64,000 nt of DNA from Streptomyces glomeratus (GTDB taxonomy: Bacteria > Actinomycetota > Actinomycetes > Streptomycetales > Streptomycetaceae). This document shows, piece by piece, positions 7,501-16,970 of this stretch (positions are counted from its first letter, which is position 1; each line of letters starts with the position of its first letter). Where the stretch lies: positions 1-64,000 of the forward strand of contig NZ_JAKEEB010000010.1 in NCBI RefSeq assembly GCF_021462825.1. The letters are read 5' to 3'. A program made the position numbers and the translations under genes. The notes under the pieces were generated by a model that saw nothing but the letters and a program-made list of their open reading frames with translations, had not been told where the DNA came from and did no database searches.

Positions 7501-8900
7501 GGTGGGCCCTGGTCAAGGTGTGCGTGGCGGTCACCACGATGGTGGTGGTCGCCTTCGCCGTCCCGCTCGGGCTGGTCATCAAGGAGATGGCCCGCGACCG
7601 GGCCTTCTCGAACGCGGAACGGCAGGCCGCCGCGATCGCGCCCGCGCTCTCCATCACCACCGACAGGGACGAGCTGGAGCGGGTCGTGGCCTCGGCGGGC
7701 TCCGACGACGGGATCGCGGTGCACATACCGGCGGGCGACGGCACGAAGGCGGCCGACATCGGCCGCCGACGCGCCGCGGCCGAGGACATCGAGACCACAC
7801 GCCGGCTGGGCAGGGCCTCCACCACCGAGGTCCCGGGCGGCTCCGCACTGCTCCAGCCCACCGCGCTCAGCTCCGGTGCGATCGCCGTGGTCGAGGTGTA
7901 CGTGCCCGAGTCCGACGTGTCCAACGGAGTCGGCACGGCCTGGGCGGTGCTCGCCGGGGTCGGCATCGCGCTGATCGTCGGGTCGGTGGCGGTCGCCGAC
8001 CGGCTCGGTGTGCGGATGGTGCAGCCCGCGCAGCGTCTGGTGGAGGGTGCGCACGAGCTGGGGGAGGGGAAGCTCGGGGCGCGCGTCCGGGAGGAAGGGC
8101 CCACCGAACTGCGCCTGGCGGCGGCCGCGTTCAACTCGATGGCCGACCAGGTCGTACAGCTGCTGGCCAACGAGCGGGAGCTGGCGGCGGACCTGTCCCA
8201 CCGGCTGCGCACCCCGCTGACCGTGCTGCGGCTGAACGCGGCGTCGCTCGGCGAGGGACCGGCCGCCGAACAGACACGAACGGCCGTGGCACAGCTGGAA
8301 CGCGAGGTCGACACGATCATCCGCACGGCCCGGGAGGCCAAGCCGCAGACCGTGGCGGCGGGCCCGGGCGCCGGGTGCGACGCCGCCGAAGTGGTCCGCG
8401 AACGGATGGAGTTCTGGTCGGCGCTCGCCGAGGACGAGGGCCGCAAGTGGCGGGTGGCCGGGATCGACCGTCCGGTACGGATACCCGTGGCCCGCGCCGA
8501 CCTCGCGGCCGCGCTCGACGCACTGCTCGGAAACGTCTTCCGGCACACCGCGGAGGGCACGGCGTTCGCGGTCGACGTGCACAACGGCGAGGACGCGGTG
8601 ATCGTGCTGGTCTCCGACGCCGGGCCGGGCATCGCCGACCCGGACGCGGCGATGGCCCGCGGCCGCGGTTCGGGCAGCGACGGCTCGACGGGCCTCGGCC
8701 TGGACATCGTGCGCCGGCTCGCCGAGTCGACCGGCGGGGACGTACGGATCGGCTCGTCGGTGCTGGGCGGCACGGAGGTGCGGATCTGGTTCCAGCTGGA
8801 CGGCCGGGCCCCGGTGCGCCGGGGGCACCGGGGGTCGGTGCGACGCCGCCGATCCGGGAGATTGGTCTCTACCTTTAACCGTCCCCGATCCCTCCCTTAA
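7497..8900 (+). CDS. Sensor histidine kinase
   Basis: This 467-residue kinase has a first membrane helix (about residues 8-28), an extracytoplasmic sensing region (about 30-140), a second helix (about 144-166), a HAMP segment and the H-box ADLSHRLRTPLTVLR with H235 as the phosphorylated histidine. The ATPase core follows, with an N-box (DALLGNVFRHT), G1 (VSDAGPGIAD) and G2 (STGLGLDIVRRL). The start overlaps the response regulator stop. Its final codons contain a DasR/chitinase-type palindrome for the downstream gene. The C-terminal extension after the kinase core is Arg-rich and probably not structured. Confidence 0.92.
   Translation: MRWALVKVCVAVTTMVVVAFAVPLGLVIKEMARDRAFSNAERQAAAIAPALSITTDRDELERVVASAGSDDGIAVHIPAGDGTKAADIGRRRAAAEDIETTRRLGRASTTEVPGGSALLQPTALSSGAIAVVEVYVPESDVSNGVGTAWAVLAGVGIALIVGSVAVADRLGVRMVQPAQRLVEGAHELGEGKLGARVREEGPTELRLAAAAFNSMADQVVQLLANERELAADLSHRLRTPLTVLRLNAASLGEGPAAEQTRTAVAQLEREVDTIIRTAREAKPQTVAAGPGAGCDAAEVVRERMEFWSALAEDEGRKWRVAGIDRPVRIPVARADLAAALDALLGNVFRHTAEGTAFAVDVHNGEDAVIVLVSDAGPGIADPDAAMARGRGSGSDGSTGLGLDIVRRLAESTGGDVRIGSSVLGGTEVRIWFQLDGRAPVRRGHRGSVRRRRSGRLVSTFNRPRSLP
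8863..8874. promoter_or_regulatory. Candidate DasR/chitinase-type operator
   Basis: TGGTCTCTACCT matches nine of twelve positions of the palindromic DasR element TGGTCTAGACCA and resembles the 12-bp repeats of Streptomyces chitinase promoters. It lies about 140 bp upstream of the chitinase start, inside the last codons of the kinase gene. Only one copy is evident. Confidence 0.45.
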
Positions 8901-9010
8901 GCGCACCCTAAGATCCTCAACGCCCGCCCGGAAGCGGCGTTTTGACCGATTCCGGCTCGCTAGCGTGCTGCCGCATCCACCCCCCAGTGAGCAGCGAAGG
9001 CAGGCACGCG

Positions 9011-10495
9011 ATGAGCAGTACGCACCGGCGCAGGATCAGCGGCAGGAACAAGGTGATCGGTGGCATCGTCACCGCCTCCGTCGTCGGCGGCGGGGCGATC
9101 CTGATCACCGGCACCGCGCACGCCGCCGGGGTCGGCGCCGTGTACACGAAGACCAGCGAGTGGTCGACGGGATACACCGCGCAGTACGTCGTCACGAACG
9201 ACAGCGGTCAGGCCAAGGACGACTGGACGCTCCAGTTCGACCTGCCCTCCGGCGCCAGGCTCAGCTCGCTGTGGAACGGCACGTCCACGGTGAACGGACG
9301 GCACGTCACCGTGCGGCCGCCGTCCTGGGACAAGGACGGACTCACCGCGGGCGAGTCGGTGACCGTGGGCTTCGTGGTGAACGGAGCGGGCGATCCGACC
9401 GGCTGTCTCATAGACGGAGCGAAGTGCTCGGCGGACGACGGCGCGACACCGGAGCCGAGCGGCCGTCCCACCAGGACCGCGACGCCGACGCCGTCTTCGA
9501 CGCCCACGTCCAGGCCGACGTCCACCGCGACGGCGACCGCCGAGCCGACCCCGACCTCCCCGGTCACCCCGTCCCCCTCCCGGACCACCGGCGGCACGAC
9601 GACCGGCGCCGGCTTCGCCCCGTACGTCGACACATCCCTCTTCCCGGCCTTCGACCTGCTCGCCTCCGCGAACGCCACGGGCGTCAAGGACTACAACCTG
9701 GCCTTCGTCACCGACGGCGGCGGCTGCACGCCCAAGTGGGGCGGCGTCACGGCCATCGGCAGCGACGCGGTGGCCGCGCAGATCGGCGACCTGCGCGCCA
9801 AGGGAGGCGACGTACGCGTCTCCTTCGGCGGCGCCTCCGGTTCGGAACTGGCGACCACATGCTCTTCCGCGGACGCGCTCGCGGCGGCGTACGGGAAGGC
9901 CGTGGACGCCTACAAGCTCACCAAGGTCGACTTCGACGTCGAGGGCGGCGCGCTGCCGAACGCTGCCGCGAACACGCGCAGGGCGCAGGCCATCGCCAAG
10001 CTCCAGCAGCAGCACCCCGGCCTGGACGTCTCGTTCACCCTCCCGGTGATGCCCGAGGGCCTGACCCAGGACGGCGTGAACCTGCTGGCCGACGCAAAGT
10101 CGAACGGTGTGAGGATCTCCGCCGTCAACATCATGGCGATGGACTACGGCCCCGCGTACAGCGGAGACATGGGCACCTACGCAGAGCAGGCCGCCACCGC
10201 CACCCAGGCGCAGATCAAGAGCGTCCTCGGCCTGTCCGACAGCGCCGCCTGGAAGACGGTCGCGGTCACGCCGATGATCGGCGTCAACGACGTCTCGTCC
10301 GAGGTCTTCAAGGTCGACGACGCCACCCAGCTGGTGAACTTCGCCAAGTCCAAGGGTCTGGGCTCGCTGTCGATGTGGTCGGCCGCCCGTGACAAGAGCT
10401 GCGCCGGCGGTGCCAAGCCCACTGCGGACGCGACGTGCAGCTCGATCACCCAGGACCCGTTCGCGTTCTCGAAGGCGTTCGCCGCCCGTAACTAG
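9011..10495 (+). CDS. Secreted chitinase: CBM2-like domain, Thr/Pro linker, GH18 catalytic domain
   Basis: This 494-residue exported enzyme has a basic N-terminus, a hydrophobic stretch and an AHA-A-type cleavage site near residue 39. A CBM2-like carbohydrate-binding domain follows (about 40-135, with exposed Trp residues), then a Thr/Pro/Ser linker (about 145-200) and a GH18 barrel. The catalytic strand reads KVDFDVEGG, with E311 as the proton donor; the first Asp of the usual DxxDxDxE is replaced by Thr, which also occurs in some actinobacterial GH18 proteins. SFGG earlier in the barrel fits the family. Hydrolysis of chitin outside the cell is inferred. The start at 9011 gives the cleanest signal peptide; an extra 23 in-frame codons upstream look non-coding. 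Confidence 0.88.
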   Translation: MSSTHRRRISGRNKVIGGIVTASVVGGGAILITGTAHAAGVGAVYTKTSEWSTGYTAQYVVTNDSGQAKDDWTLQFDLPSGARLSSLWNGTSTVNGRHVTVRPPSWDKDGLTAGESVTVGFVVNGAGDPTGCLIDGAKCSADDGATPEPSGRPTRTATPTPSSTPTSRPTSTATATAEPTPTSPVTPSPSRTTGGTTTGAGFAPYVDTSLFPAFDLLASANATGVKDYNLAFVTDGGGCTPKWGGVTAIGSDAVAAQIGDLRAKGGDVRVSFGGASGSELATTCSSADALAAAYGKAVDAYKLTKVDFDVEGGALPNAAANTRRAQAIAKLQQQHPGLDVSFTLPVMPEGLTQDGVNLLADAKSNGVRISAVNIMAMDYGPAYSGDMGTYAEQAATATQAQIKSVLGLSDSAAWKTVAVTPMIGVNDVSSEVFKVDDATQLVNFAKSKGLGSLSMWSAARDKSCAGGAKPTADATCSSITQDPFAFSKAFAARN

Positions 10496-10504
10496 CGGCC
10501 GCCC

Positions 10505-10541
10505 GCCCGGGGCGCGGCACGTCGCGTGCCGCGCCCCGGGC
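10505..10541. terminator. Strong hairpin between convergent genes
   Basis: A perfect 17-bp stem (GCCCGGGGCGCGGCACG and its complement) with a TCG loop sits between the chitinase stop and the bglC stop. It has no U-tract, as is usual in Streptomyces, and could serve both strands. Confidence 0.85.
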
Positions 10542-10544
10542 CGG

Positions 10545-11972
10545 TCAGGCGTCCACCGGGGGCAGCGTCCCCGTCCGGGCCGCCCGGCCGTACCAGTGCG
10601 CGCTCGACTTCGGGATGCGGGCCAGCGTCGCGTAGTCCACGTACACCGCCCCGAACCGCTTCCCGTAGCCGTACGCCCACTCGAAGTTGTCCATCAGGGA
10701 CCACAGGTAGTAGCCGCGCACGTCGGCGCCGTCCGCGAGGGCGCGGCGGACCGCCGACAGATGCGCGTGCAGGTAGGCGATCCGCTCCGGGTCGTGGACG
10801 CGGCCGTCCGGGTCCGGCTTGTCGTCGTACGCCGCGCCGTTCTCCGTCACGTACAGCGGCAGCCGGGGCGCCTCCCGCGTGTACCGCATGATCAGCTCGT
10901 ACAGCCCGGACGGATCGATCGTCCAGCCCATCTCCGTGCGCTCGCCCGGCGTCCGATGGAAGGTCACGTCGTCCGCTCCCGGCCAGGGCGAGTACGGGCT
11001 CGCTCCGTGACCGTCGGGCCGCGGGCCGCTCGGGCTCGCCTCCCCGGCCGCGGACACGAGCGTCGGTGTGTAGTAGTTGAGCCCGAGCGCGTCCAGCGGC
11101 TGATTGATGACCGCCAGGTCCCCGTCCAGGACGTGCGACCAGTCACTGACCGAGGACGTCGCCGCGAGCAGCGTCTCGGGGTACGCCCCGTGCAGCATCG
11201 GGCCGTGGAAGACGCCGTTCGCCAGGTCGTCGATCTTCCGGCCCGCCGCCAGGTCAGCCGGGTCCTGCGACACGGTACGCACCACCGAGGAGTTGAGGCT
11301 CACCGCGACCGTGTTGCGGGACGGCATCACGGAACGCAGCGCGGAGGCACCCAGACCATGGGCCAGGTTCAGATGGTGGGCCGCGCGCAGTGACGCCGCC
11401 GCGTCCGTACGGCCCGGGGCGTGCACCCCGGAGCCGTAGCCGAGGAACGCGCTGCACCACGGCTCGTTCAGAGTGATCCACTGCTCGACGCGGTCGCCCA
11501 GTGCCTCGCCCACGATCCGCGCGTACTCGGCGAACCGGAACGCCACATCCCGCTCCGGCCAGCCGCCGGCGTCCTCCAGTTCCTGCGGCAGATCCCAGTG
11601 GTAGAGGGTGATCGCGGGCTTGATGCCGTGGGCGAGCAGTTCGTCGACCAGACGGCGGTAGAAGTCCAGGCCCCGCTGGACCGCGGGACCCCGGCCCGTC
11701 GGCTGCACCCGCGACCAGGAGACCGAGAAGCGGTACGCCGTCAGGCCCAGCTCGGCCATGAGCGCGACGTCCTCGCGGTAGCGGTGGTAGTGGTCGACAG
11801 CGATGTCACCGGTGTCGCCGTCGGCCGTCCTGCCCGGCGTATGGCTGAAGGTGTCCCAGACGGAGGGCGTACGGCCGTCCTCCCGCACCGCCCCCTCGAT
11901 CTGGTACGCGGACGTCGCCGCGCCCCAGAGGAAGGCGGGAGGAAAGGTCACGGGCGTTGCGGGCTCAGACAT
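10545..11972 (-). CDS. bglC: Beta-glucosidase, glycoside hydrolase family 1
   Basis: This 475-residue cytoplasmic enzyme, without a signal peptide, hydrolyses cellobiose and cello-oligosaccharides to glucose. GH1 landmarks are the N-terminal [15 protein letters not shown], the acid/base glutamate E170 in TLNEPW and the nucleophile E377 in YVTENGA, with the Trp-rich C-terminal [18 protein letters not shown]. It follows cebG by 141 bp on the same strand and has its own CebR operator touching the start codon. It is therefore part of the CebR regulon and acts on sugars delivered by CebEFG. The ATG at 11972 uses a GGGAG ribosome-binding site that lies inside that operator, so bound repressor would sit close to the translation start region. 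Confidence 0.95.
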   Translation of the reverse strand: MSEPATPVTFPPAFLWGAATSAYQIEGAVREDGRTPSVWDTFSHTPGRTADGDTGDIAVDHYHRYREDVALMAELGLTAYRFSVSWSRVQPTGRGPAVQRGLDFYRRLVDELLAHGIKPAITLYHWDLPQELEDAGGWPERDVAFRFAEYARIVGEALGDRVEQWITLNEPWCSAFLGYGSGVHAPGRTDAAASLRAAHHLNLAHGLGASALRSVMPSRNTVAVSLNSSVVRTVSQDPADLAAGRKIDDLANGVFHGPMLHGAYPETLLAATSSVSDWSHVLDGDLAVINQPLDALGLNYYTPTLVSAAGEASPSGPRPDGHGASPYSPWPGADDVTFHRTPGERTEMGWTIDPSGLYELIMRYTREAPRLPLYVTENGAAYDDKPDPDGRVHDPERIAYLHAHLSAVRRALADGADVRGYYLWSLMDNFEWAYGYGKRFGAVYVDYATLARIPKSSAHWYGRAARTGTLPPVDA

Positions 11973-11985
11973 GGAAGCGCTCCCA
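11972..11985 (-). promoter_or_regulatory. CebR operator at the bglC start
   Basis: On the minus strand the site reads TGGGAGCGCTTCCA, one mismatch from the CebR palindrome TGGGAGCGCTCCCA. It abuts the bglC ATG and includes its ribosome-binding site. The same arrangement of cebE and bglC sites is known for CebR in other Streptomyces. Confidence 0.88.
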
Positions 11986-12113
11986 TTGAGGGTCGAGGAG
12001 GCCGACGGTGGTCGGGGAGGGGGAGGAGAGGCGGGGAGGCAGGGGAAGGGGTGAAGGGGCCGGGGCCGCGGTGACCCGGCCCCCGGCAGGGCGCCGGGCG
12101 GCGGCGGAGAGAG

Positions 12114-13091
12114 TCAGCCCTTGATCGCCCCCTGCATGATCCCGCCCACGATCTGCTTCCCGAACAGCAGAAAGGCGATGAGCAGCGGCAGCGTGCTGAG
12201 CAGGGCACCGGCCATGATCACCGCCTGGTCGGGGACATAGCCGGTGCCCAGCGAGTTGAGCGCGACCTGGACGGTCGGGTTCTGCTGGTTGAGCGCGATG
12301 ATCGGCCACAGGAAGTCGTTCCAGGCGAACACGAACGTCAGCAATCCGAGCACGGCCATCGCGGGCCGCGCCGCGGGGAAGACCACGTGCCACAGGATCC
12401 GGGGACTGCTCGCGCCGTCCACGCGCGCCGCCTCGATCAGTTCGGTGGGCAGCGCCTGCACCAGGTACTGCCGCATGAAGAACGTGCCGAACGCGGTCAC
12501 CAGGGTCGGCAGGACGACGGTCTGCAACCGGTTCGACCAGCCGAGGTCGGACATCCACAGATACAGCGGCACGACGGCCAGCTGCGGCGGGATCATCATC
12601 GTGCCGATGGTCAGCAGCAGCAGTGCGCCGGAGAACCGGAACCGCAGCTTGGCGAAGGCGAACCCGGCGAGCGTGGAGAACAGGACCGTACTGACGGTGA
12701 TCGTGGTGGCCACCAGCGTGGAGTTGAACATCGCGGTGCCGAGACCCGCCTGGTCCCAGGCCGCCTGCAGGTTCTTGAACAGGTTCCCGCCGAACCACAG
12801 CGGCGGTGGCGTCTCGGCGAGCCGCCGGTCGGTGCGGGAGGCCGCGACCGCAGTCCACACCAGCGGCGCCAGCGAGACGAGCGCGAAGACGGTCAGGACG
12901 GCATAGGTGACCGGGCCCGCGTCCAGCTGCCTGCCCGCGCCCGTCATCCGGGGTCGCCCAAGACGCCGGCCGCCGCGCGGCCGCGCCTTCGCCCTCGTCC
13001 CCGGCTCTCCCCCGGTCTGCGCCTTCGTCGCCTTCGTCTTCGCCCCGGCCTCCCCGGGCGCCTGGGGAAAGGTCAGATCGCCGGCGCTCAT
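12114..13091 (-). CDS. cebG: Cello-oligosaccharide ABC transporter permease CebG
   Basis: This 325-residue inner-membrane permease has six predicted helices from about residue 60 and the ABC permease EAA loop (ELIEAARVDGASSPRILWHVVFP region, about 220). The first 55 residues are a charged cytoplasmic extension rich in Lys, Arg and Gly. It pairs with CebF and the CebE binding protein. No ATPase gene is present in the window, as expected where the shared MsiK ATPase is encoded elsewhere. The ATG overlaps the cebF stop by four bases (ATGA), indicating translational coupling. Confidence 0.92.
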   Translation of the reverse strand: MSAGDLTFPQAPGEAGAKTKATKAQTGGEPGTRAKARPRGGRRLGRPRMTGAGRQLDAGPVTYAVLTVFALVSLAPLVWTAVAASRTDRRLAETPPPLWFGGNLFKNLQAAWDQAGLGTAMFNSTLVATTITVSTVLFSTLAGFAFAKLRFRFSGALLLLTIGTMMIPPQLAVVPLYLWMSDLGWSNRLQTVVLPTLVTAFGTFFMRQYLVQALPTELIEAARVDGASSPRILWHVVFPAARPAMAVLGLLTFVFAWNDFLWPIIALNQQNPTVQVALNSLGTGYVPDQAVIMAGALLSTLPLLIAFLLFGKQIVGGIMQGAIKG

Positions 13092-14116
13092 GGGGACTTC
13101 CTCAGTCGTCGGGAGAGCAGCATGTTGACCACTGCCACGATCACCAGGATCAGGAACATCGACCAGGCGATAGCGGAGGCCTTGCCGAGGTTGCCGATGA
13201 TCCAGCCCTGGTCGTACATGTACAGGCCGAGCGTCTGGTACTGGTGCTCGGAGCCGCCCTTGGAGCCGCTGACCCCGCCGAACAGCAGGGGCTCACCGAA
13301 GAGCTGCGTCGCGCCGATCGTGGAGACGATCACGGTGAACAGGATCGTCGGCCGCAGCATCGGCACCGTCACATGGCGGAACTGCTGCCGGCGCCCCGCC
13401 CCGTCCAGCGCCGCCGACTCGTACAGATCGCTGGGGATCGCCTGCATCGCCGCGAGATAGATCAGCGCGTTGTAGCCGGTCCACCGCCAGATCACGATCG
13501 AGGACACCGCGAACTGCGAACCCCAGTCCGACTCCCGCCAGTTGACCGGGTCGACGCCGACGAAGTGCAGCAGCCAGTTGATCATGCCGCCGTCCCAGGA
13601 GTACAGCAGCGTGAAGACCAGCGTCGCCGCGGCCACCGAGGTGGCGTACGGGGTGAGCATCACGACCCGCCAGGCGGTCGAGCCGCGCAGCCGGTAGTTG
13701 AGCAGATGCGCGAGCCACAGGGCGGCGAGCAGCTGCGGCACCGTCGAGATCACACCGATGGAGAAGGTGTTTTGCAGCGCGTTCCAGAAGAACTCCGAGG
13801 ACAACAGGTTCGTGTAGTTGCCCAGGCCCGCCCAGGTCTGGTGGTCCAGCGCGGACAGCTGCACGTGGTGCAGCGAGTACCAGGCCGTGTAGAGCAGCGG
13901 GACCAGTGAGAAGGCCCCGAAGACGACGAAGAAGGGGGCGATGAGCACGTACGGCGACGCCTTCATGTCCCAGCGGTACAGCCGGCTGCGCCAGGAGGCG
14001 GTGCCCTTTGGCGGCGTACCGCGACCGTGAGCGCCCCGGGCCGCGCCCGGCTGGTTGCCGGGCGCGGCCTCGGCGCTCGACGCGGGGTGCGCGAGAGCCT
14101 CGTGGGAGCTGGTCAC
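13088..14116 (-). CDS. cebF: Cello-oligosaccharide ABC transporter permease CebF
   Basis: This 342-residue permease has a cytoplasmic N-terminal tail, a first helix at about residues 54-78 (SPYVLIAPFFVVFGAFSLVP) and five further helices. The EAA loop (DLYESAALDGAGRRQQFRHVTVP region) contacts the ATPase. The GTG at 14116 overlaps the cebE stop by four bases (GTGA). The longer open frame upstream to 14524 is antisense-like shadow inside cebE and is excluded. It forms the membrane channel with CebG for cellobiose and cellotriose uptake. Confidence 0.92.
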   Translation of the reverse strand: MTSSHEALAHPASSAEAAPGNQPGAARGAHGRGTPPKGTASWRSRLYRWDMKASPYVLIAPFFVVFGAFSLVPLLYTAWYSLHHVQLSALDHQTWAGLGNYTNLLSSEFFWNALQNTFSIGVISTVPQLLAALWLAHLLNYRLRGSTAWRVVMLTPYATSVAAATLVFTLLYSWDGGMINWLLHFVGVDPVNWRESDWGSQFAVSSIVIWRWTGYNALIYLAAMQAIPSDLYESAALDGAGRRQQFRHVTVPMLRPTILFTVIVSTIGATQLFGEPLLFGGVSGSKGGSEHQYQTLGLYMYDQGWIIGNLGKASAIAWSMFLILVIVAVVNMLLSRRLRKSP

Positions 14117-15438
14117 TGGCCGAGCACGTCCTTGATCTCCTTGGCGGCCGCCTCCCAGCCCTGGGCCGGGGTCTTGCCCTTCTGCTCGACCTGGAGGATG
14201 CCGACGTCGGCGATCGCGCTGTCGATCGGCTTGTCCTTGGGACCGAGGTACTGCGCCGGGATGGTCTTCGCCGAGTCGGAGAAGATCTGGGTGAGCGGTG
14301 CGTCGGAGAAGTAGGCGGTGGTGTCGGCCTGCGGCTTCAGGCTCGGGTACGCCGACGGGGTGGAGGGGAAGCTGGCCTGCTTGGCGAAGACCTTCGCCTG
14401 CTGCTCGGGCGCGGTCAGCCACTTCGCCAGGGCGATGGCCTCCTTCTGGTGCCTGCTCGCCGTCGGCACGCCGAGGAAGGAGCCTCCCCAGTTCGCCGCG
14501 GTCGGCGCCGCCGCCACGTCCCACTTGCCCTTGCCGGAGTCACCGGACTTCTGCTCGATGTAGCCGATCATCCACGCCGGGCAGGCGATCGTGGCGAAGG
14601 TGCCGTTGGCGAAGCCCTGGTCCCACGTCGGGTCGAACTGCTTCAGCTTCGCCGACATGTCGCTCGTCGCCGCGGTCATGGCGACGTCCCAGGCCTTCTT
14701 GACGCCTTCGGACTTGTCCCAGACGACATTGCCGTCCTTGTCGTAGTACCGCTCGCTCGCGCCGCCCACCGCCGCGTTGTAGACCGAGGCCGCCGAGTCC
14801 ATGAACTTGGTGCCCTTGGGCGCCTTCTTCATGTACTGCTTGCCGAGGTCGACGTACTTGGCCCAGTCGCCCTTCCACTGCTCGGCGAGCTTGGTGCGGT
14901 CCGTCTCCAGACCGGCCTTCCGGAAGAGGTCCTTGCGGTAGCAGACGGCCATCGGGCCGATGTCGGTGCCGAGCCCGATCGTCTTGCCGTCCTTGGTGGT
15001 GGCCTGCGCCAGCTTCCAGTCCAGCCACTGGGACTTGTCGGCCTCCTTGCCGAGGTCGACGAACTTGGCGGCCTGCGTCTGCACGGCCTCGGTGATGTTG
15101 CCGACCTCGATCGCCTGTATGTCGTCCGTGCCGGAACCGGCCTGGAGCCGGGTGAGGACCTTCGGCCAGTAGACGTCGGTGCGGGTGGTGACGTTCTCCT
15201 TGATGGCGATGTCCGGGTGCAGCTTCATGTACTCGTCGTAGAGACCGGCCTGCTGGTAGCCGAAGACGCCGAAGGTGCCGACCGTGAGGGTGATCCTGCC
15301 CTTGCCGCCGCCACCGCCGGTCGCGTCCGGCGAGCCGTCGTCCGAGTCGTTGGCGCAGCCGGCCAGCAGCCCCGTGGTCAGCGCGGCGACGGCCGCGAAG
15401 GCCACCGGCCCGTGGGACCGGCGGGTACTCGTGCGCAT
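14113..15438 (-). CDS. cebE: Cello-oligosaccharide-binding lipoprotein CebE
   Basis: This 441-residue extracellular solute-binding protein has an N-terminal signal with lipobox LLAGC, making Cys28 the lipidated residue, followed by an Asp/Ser/Gly linker. The mature chain is an extracellular sugar-binding protein (SBP family 1). It captures cellobiose or cellotriose for CebFG. The ATG at 15438 follows AGGAGGAC. It is the first gene of cebE-cebF-cebG, with bglC after it, and is preceded by a perfect CebR palindrome about 117 bp upstream. Confidence 0.93.
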   Translation of the reverse strand: MRTSTRRSHGPVAFAAVAALTTGLLAGCANDSDDGSPDATGGGGGKGRITLTVGTFGVFGYQQAGLYDEYMKLHPDIAIKENVTTRTDVYWPKVLTRLQAGSGTDDIQAIEVGNITEAVQTQAAKFVDLGKEADKSQWLDWKLAQATTKDGKTIGLGTDIGPMAVCYRKDLFRKAGLETDRTKLAEQWKGDWAKYVDLGKQYMKKAPKGTKFMDSAASVYNAAVGGASERYYDKDGNVVWDKSEGVKKAWDVAMTAATSDMSAKLKQFDPTWDQGFANGTFATIACPAWMIGYIEQKSGDSGKGKWDVAAAPTAANWGGSFLGVPTASRHQKEAIALAKWLTAPEQQAKVFAKQASFPSTPSAYPSLKPQADTTAYFSDAPLTQIFSDSAKTIPAQYLGPKDKPIDSAIADVGILQVEQKGKTPAQGWEAAAKEIKDVLGQ

Positions 15439-15779
15439 TGCGTCCTCCTGTTGCCTGATGTGCCGACCCCCCGGCCGACTCCATTGGCTGGAGCCGTTCG
15501 TACGCGCTGCGGCCCGGGCGGGGAACGTGCGGGACGTGTAGGTGTCAGGTAGTGTGGGAGCGCTCCCATGAGTGATGTGTTGAAGAGTCGTGGGTCGGGA
15601 CGGGGGTGTCAAGGGAGCGGACGCGGCGAACTGCGTTCGGTTGTCAGGCCGTCAAGCACGGCCGGGGAGGGCGCGCGGCCCGTCCTCCGAGGTCCGGTGG
15701 CCCGTCGCGACGATCACCGCGGCGGAGACGGCTGTTAGATTCCAGGCCGGCGTGAGAGTACGGCGGAAGGCGGAGCCCC
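15439..15779. other. Divergent cebE-cebR intergenic region
   Basis: These 341 bp separate the cebE and cebR starts and carry the promoters of both. The only structured element seen is the CebR palindrome at 15555-15568. No small gene is supported. Confidence 0.7.
15555..15568. promoter_or_regulatory. CebR operator upstream of cebE
   Basis: TGGGAGCGCTCCCA is a perfect 14-bp palindrome identical to the established CebR box. It lies between cebE and cebR and would repress the transporter operon, possibly with autoregulation of cebR, until cellobiose or cellotriose is bound. Confidence 0.93.
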
Positions 15780-16835
15780 ATGGCAAGCCACGGAGCGCGG
15801 GGCCGGAGCGGTGGCCGGCCCACCCTGGAAGAGGTGGCCGCACGCGCCGGTGTCGGACGCGGCACGGTGTCCCGGGTGATCAACGGCTCGCCCCGGGTCA
15901 GTGACGCGACGCGCGCGGCGGTCGAGGCGGCGGTCGCGGAACTCGGCTATGTGCCGAACACGGCGGCGCGGGCGCTGGCCGCCAACCGTACGGACGCCAT
16001 CGCTCTCGTGGTCCCCGAGCCGGAGACCCGCTTCTTCGCCGAGCCGTACTTCTCGGACATGCTCCGGGGTGTGGGGGCCGAGCTGTCGGACACGGAGATG
16101 CAACTGCTGCTGATCTTCGCGGGCAACGACCGTGAGCGGCGCCGGCTGGCCCAGTATCTGGCGGCGCACCGGGTGGACGGCGTCCTGCTGGTGTCGGTGC
16201 ACGCGGACGATCCGCTGCCGGACCTTCTCGCCCAGCTGGAGATCCCGGCGGTGATCAGCGGCCCCCGCTCGGAGCACGAGGCGCTGCCGTCGGTGGACTC
16301 CGACAACTACGGCGGCGGCCGCTCGGCGGTCGAGCACCTGATCGCCCGCGGGTGTTCGCACATCGCCACGATCACGGGACGTCTCGACGTCTACGGCGCC
16401 CAGCGGCGCGTCGACGGCTACCGGGACGCGCTGCGGGACGCGGGCCGCGCGGTGGACGAGACCCTGATCCTCCCCGGTGACTTCACGGAGGAGGGCGGCC
16501 GCCGGGCCATGACGGAACTGCTGGCGCGCCGGCCTCGTCTGGACGCGGTGTTCGCGGAGTCGGACGTGATGGCGGCCGGTGCCCGTCAGGTACTGCGCGA
16601 GGCGGGCCGCCGTATCCCCGACGACGTGGCGCTGGTCGGCTACGACGACTCGGCGATCGCCCGCCATATGGATCCGCCCCTGACGAGCGTGCGCCAGCCG
16701 ATCGAGGAGATGGGCCGGGCGATGACCGACCTCCTCCTGGAGGAGATAGCGGACCGCCGCCCGGCGTCGTCACGCGACCCGGAGCGCCGCAGGCTGGTCC
16801 TGCCGACGGAACTGGTGCGGCGGGACTCTTCCTGA
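15780..16835 (+). CDS. cebR: LacI-family repressor CebR
   Basis: This 351-residue regulator has an N-terminal LacI helix-turn-helix and hinge (about residues 14-70: PTLEEVAARAGVGRGTVSRV and then YVPNTAARALAANRT). A periplasmic-binding-protein-like sugar-sensing domain follows. Divergent position to cebEFG and the nearby CebR boxes identify it as the cello-oligosaccharide-responsive repressor. The ATG at 15780 follows GGCGGAGCCCC. Confidence 0.92.
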   Translation: MASHGARGRSGGRPTLEEVAARAGVGRGTVSRVINGSPRVSDATRAAVEAAVAELGYVPNTAARALAANRTDAIALVVPEPETRFFAEPYFSDMLRGVGAELSDTEMQLLLIFAGNDRERRRLAQYLAAHRVDGVLLVSVHADDPLPDLLAQLEIPAVISGPRSEHEALPSVDSDNYGGGRSAVEHLIARGCSHIATITGRLDVYGAQRRVDGYRDALRDAGRAVDETLILPGDFTEEGGRRAMTELLARRPRLDAVFAESDVMAAGARQVLREAGRRIPDDVALVGYDDSAIARHMDPPLTSVRQPIEEMGRAMTDLLLEEIADRRPASSRDPERRRLVLPTELVRRDSS

Positions 16836-16970
16836 GGCGCGGAGGCTTCCGGCGCCCTGATTGCGTACGGTGAGCGCTGCGGAGCGTGCGCCCTGAGCCC
16901 CTGGGGAGTCGGCGGCCGAAACGCAGTCCAGCCGGTTCCCGCTCCCACGGGCCACCGGCTGGCTACTGAG

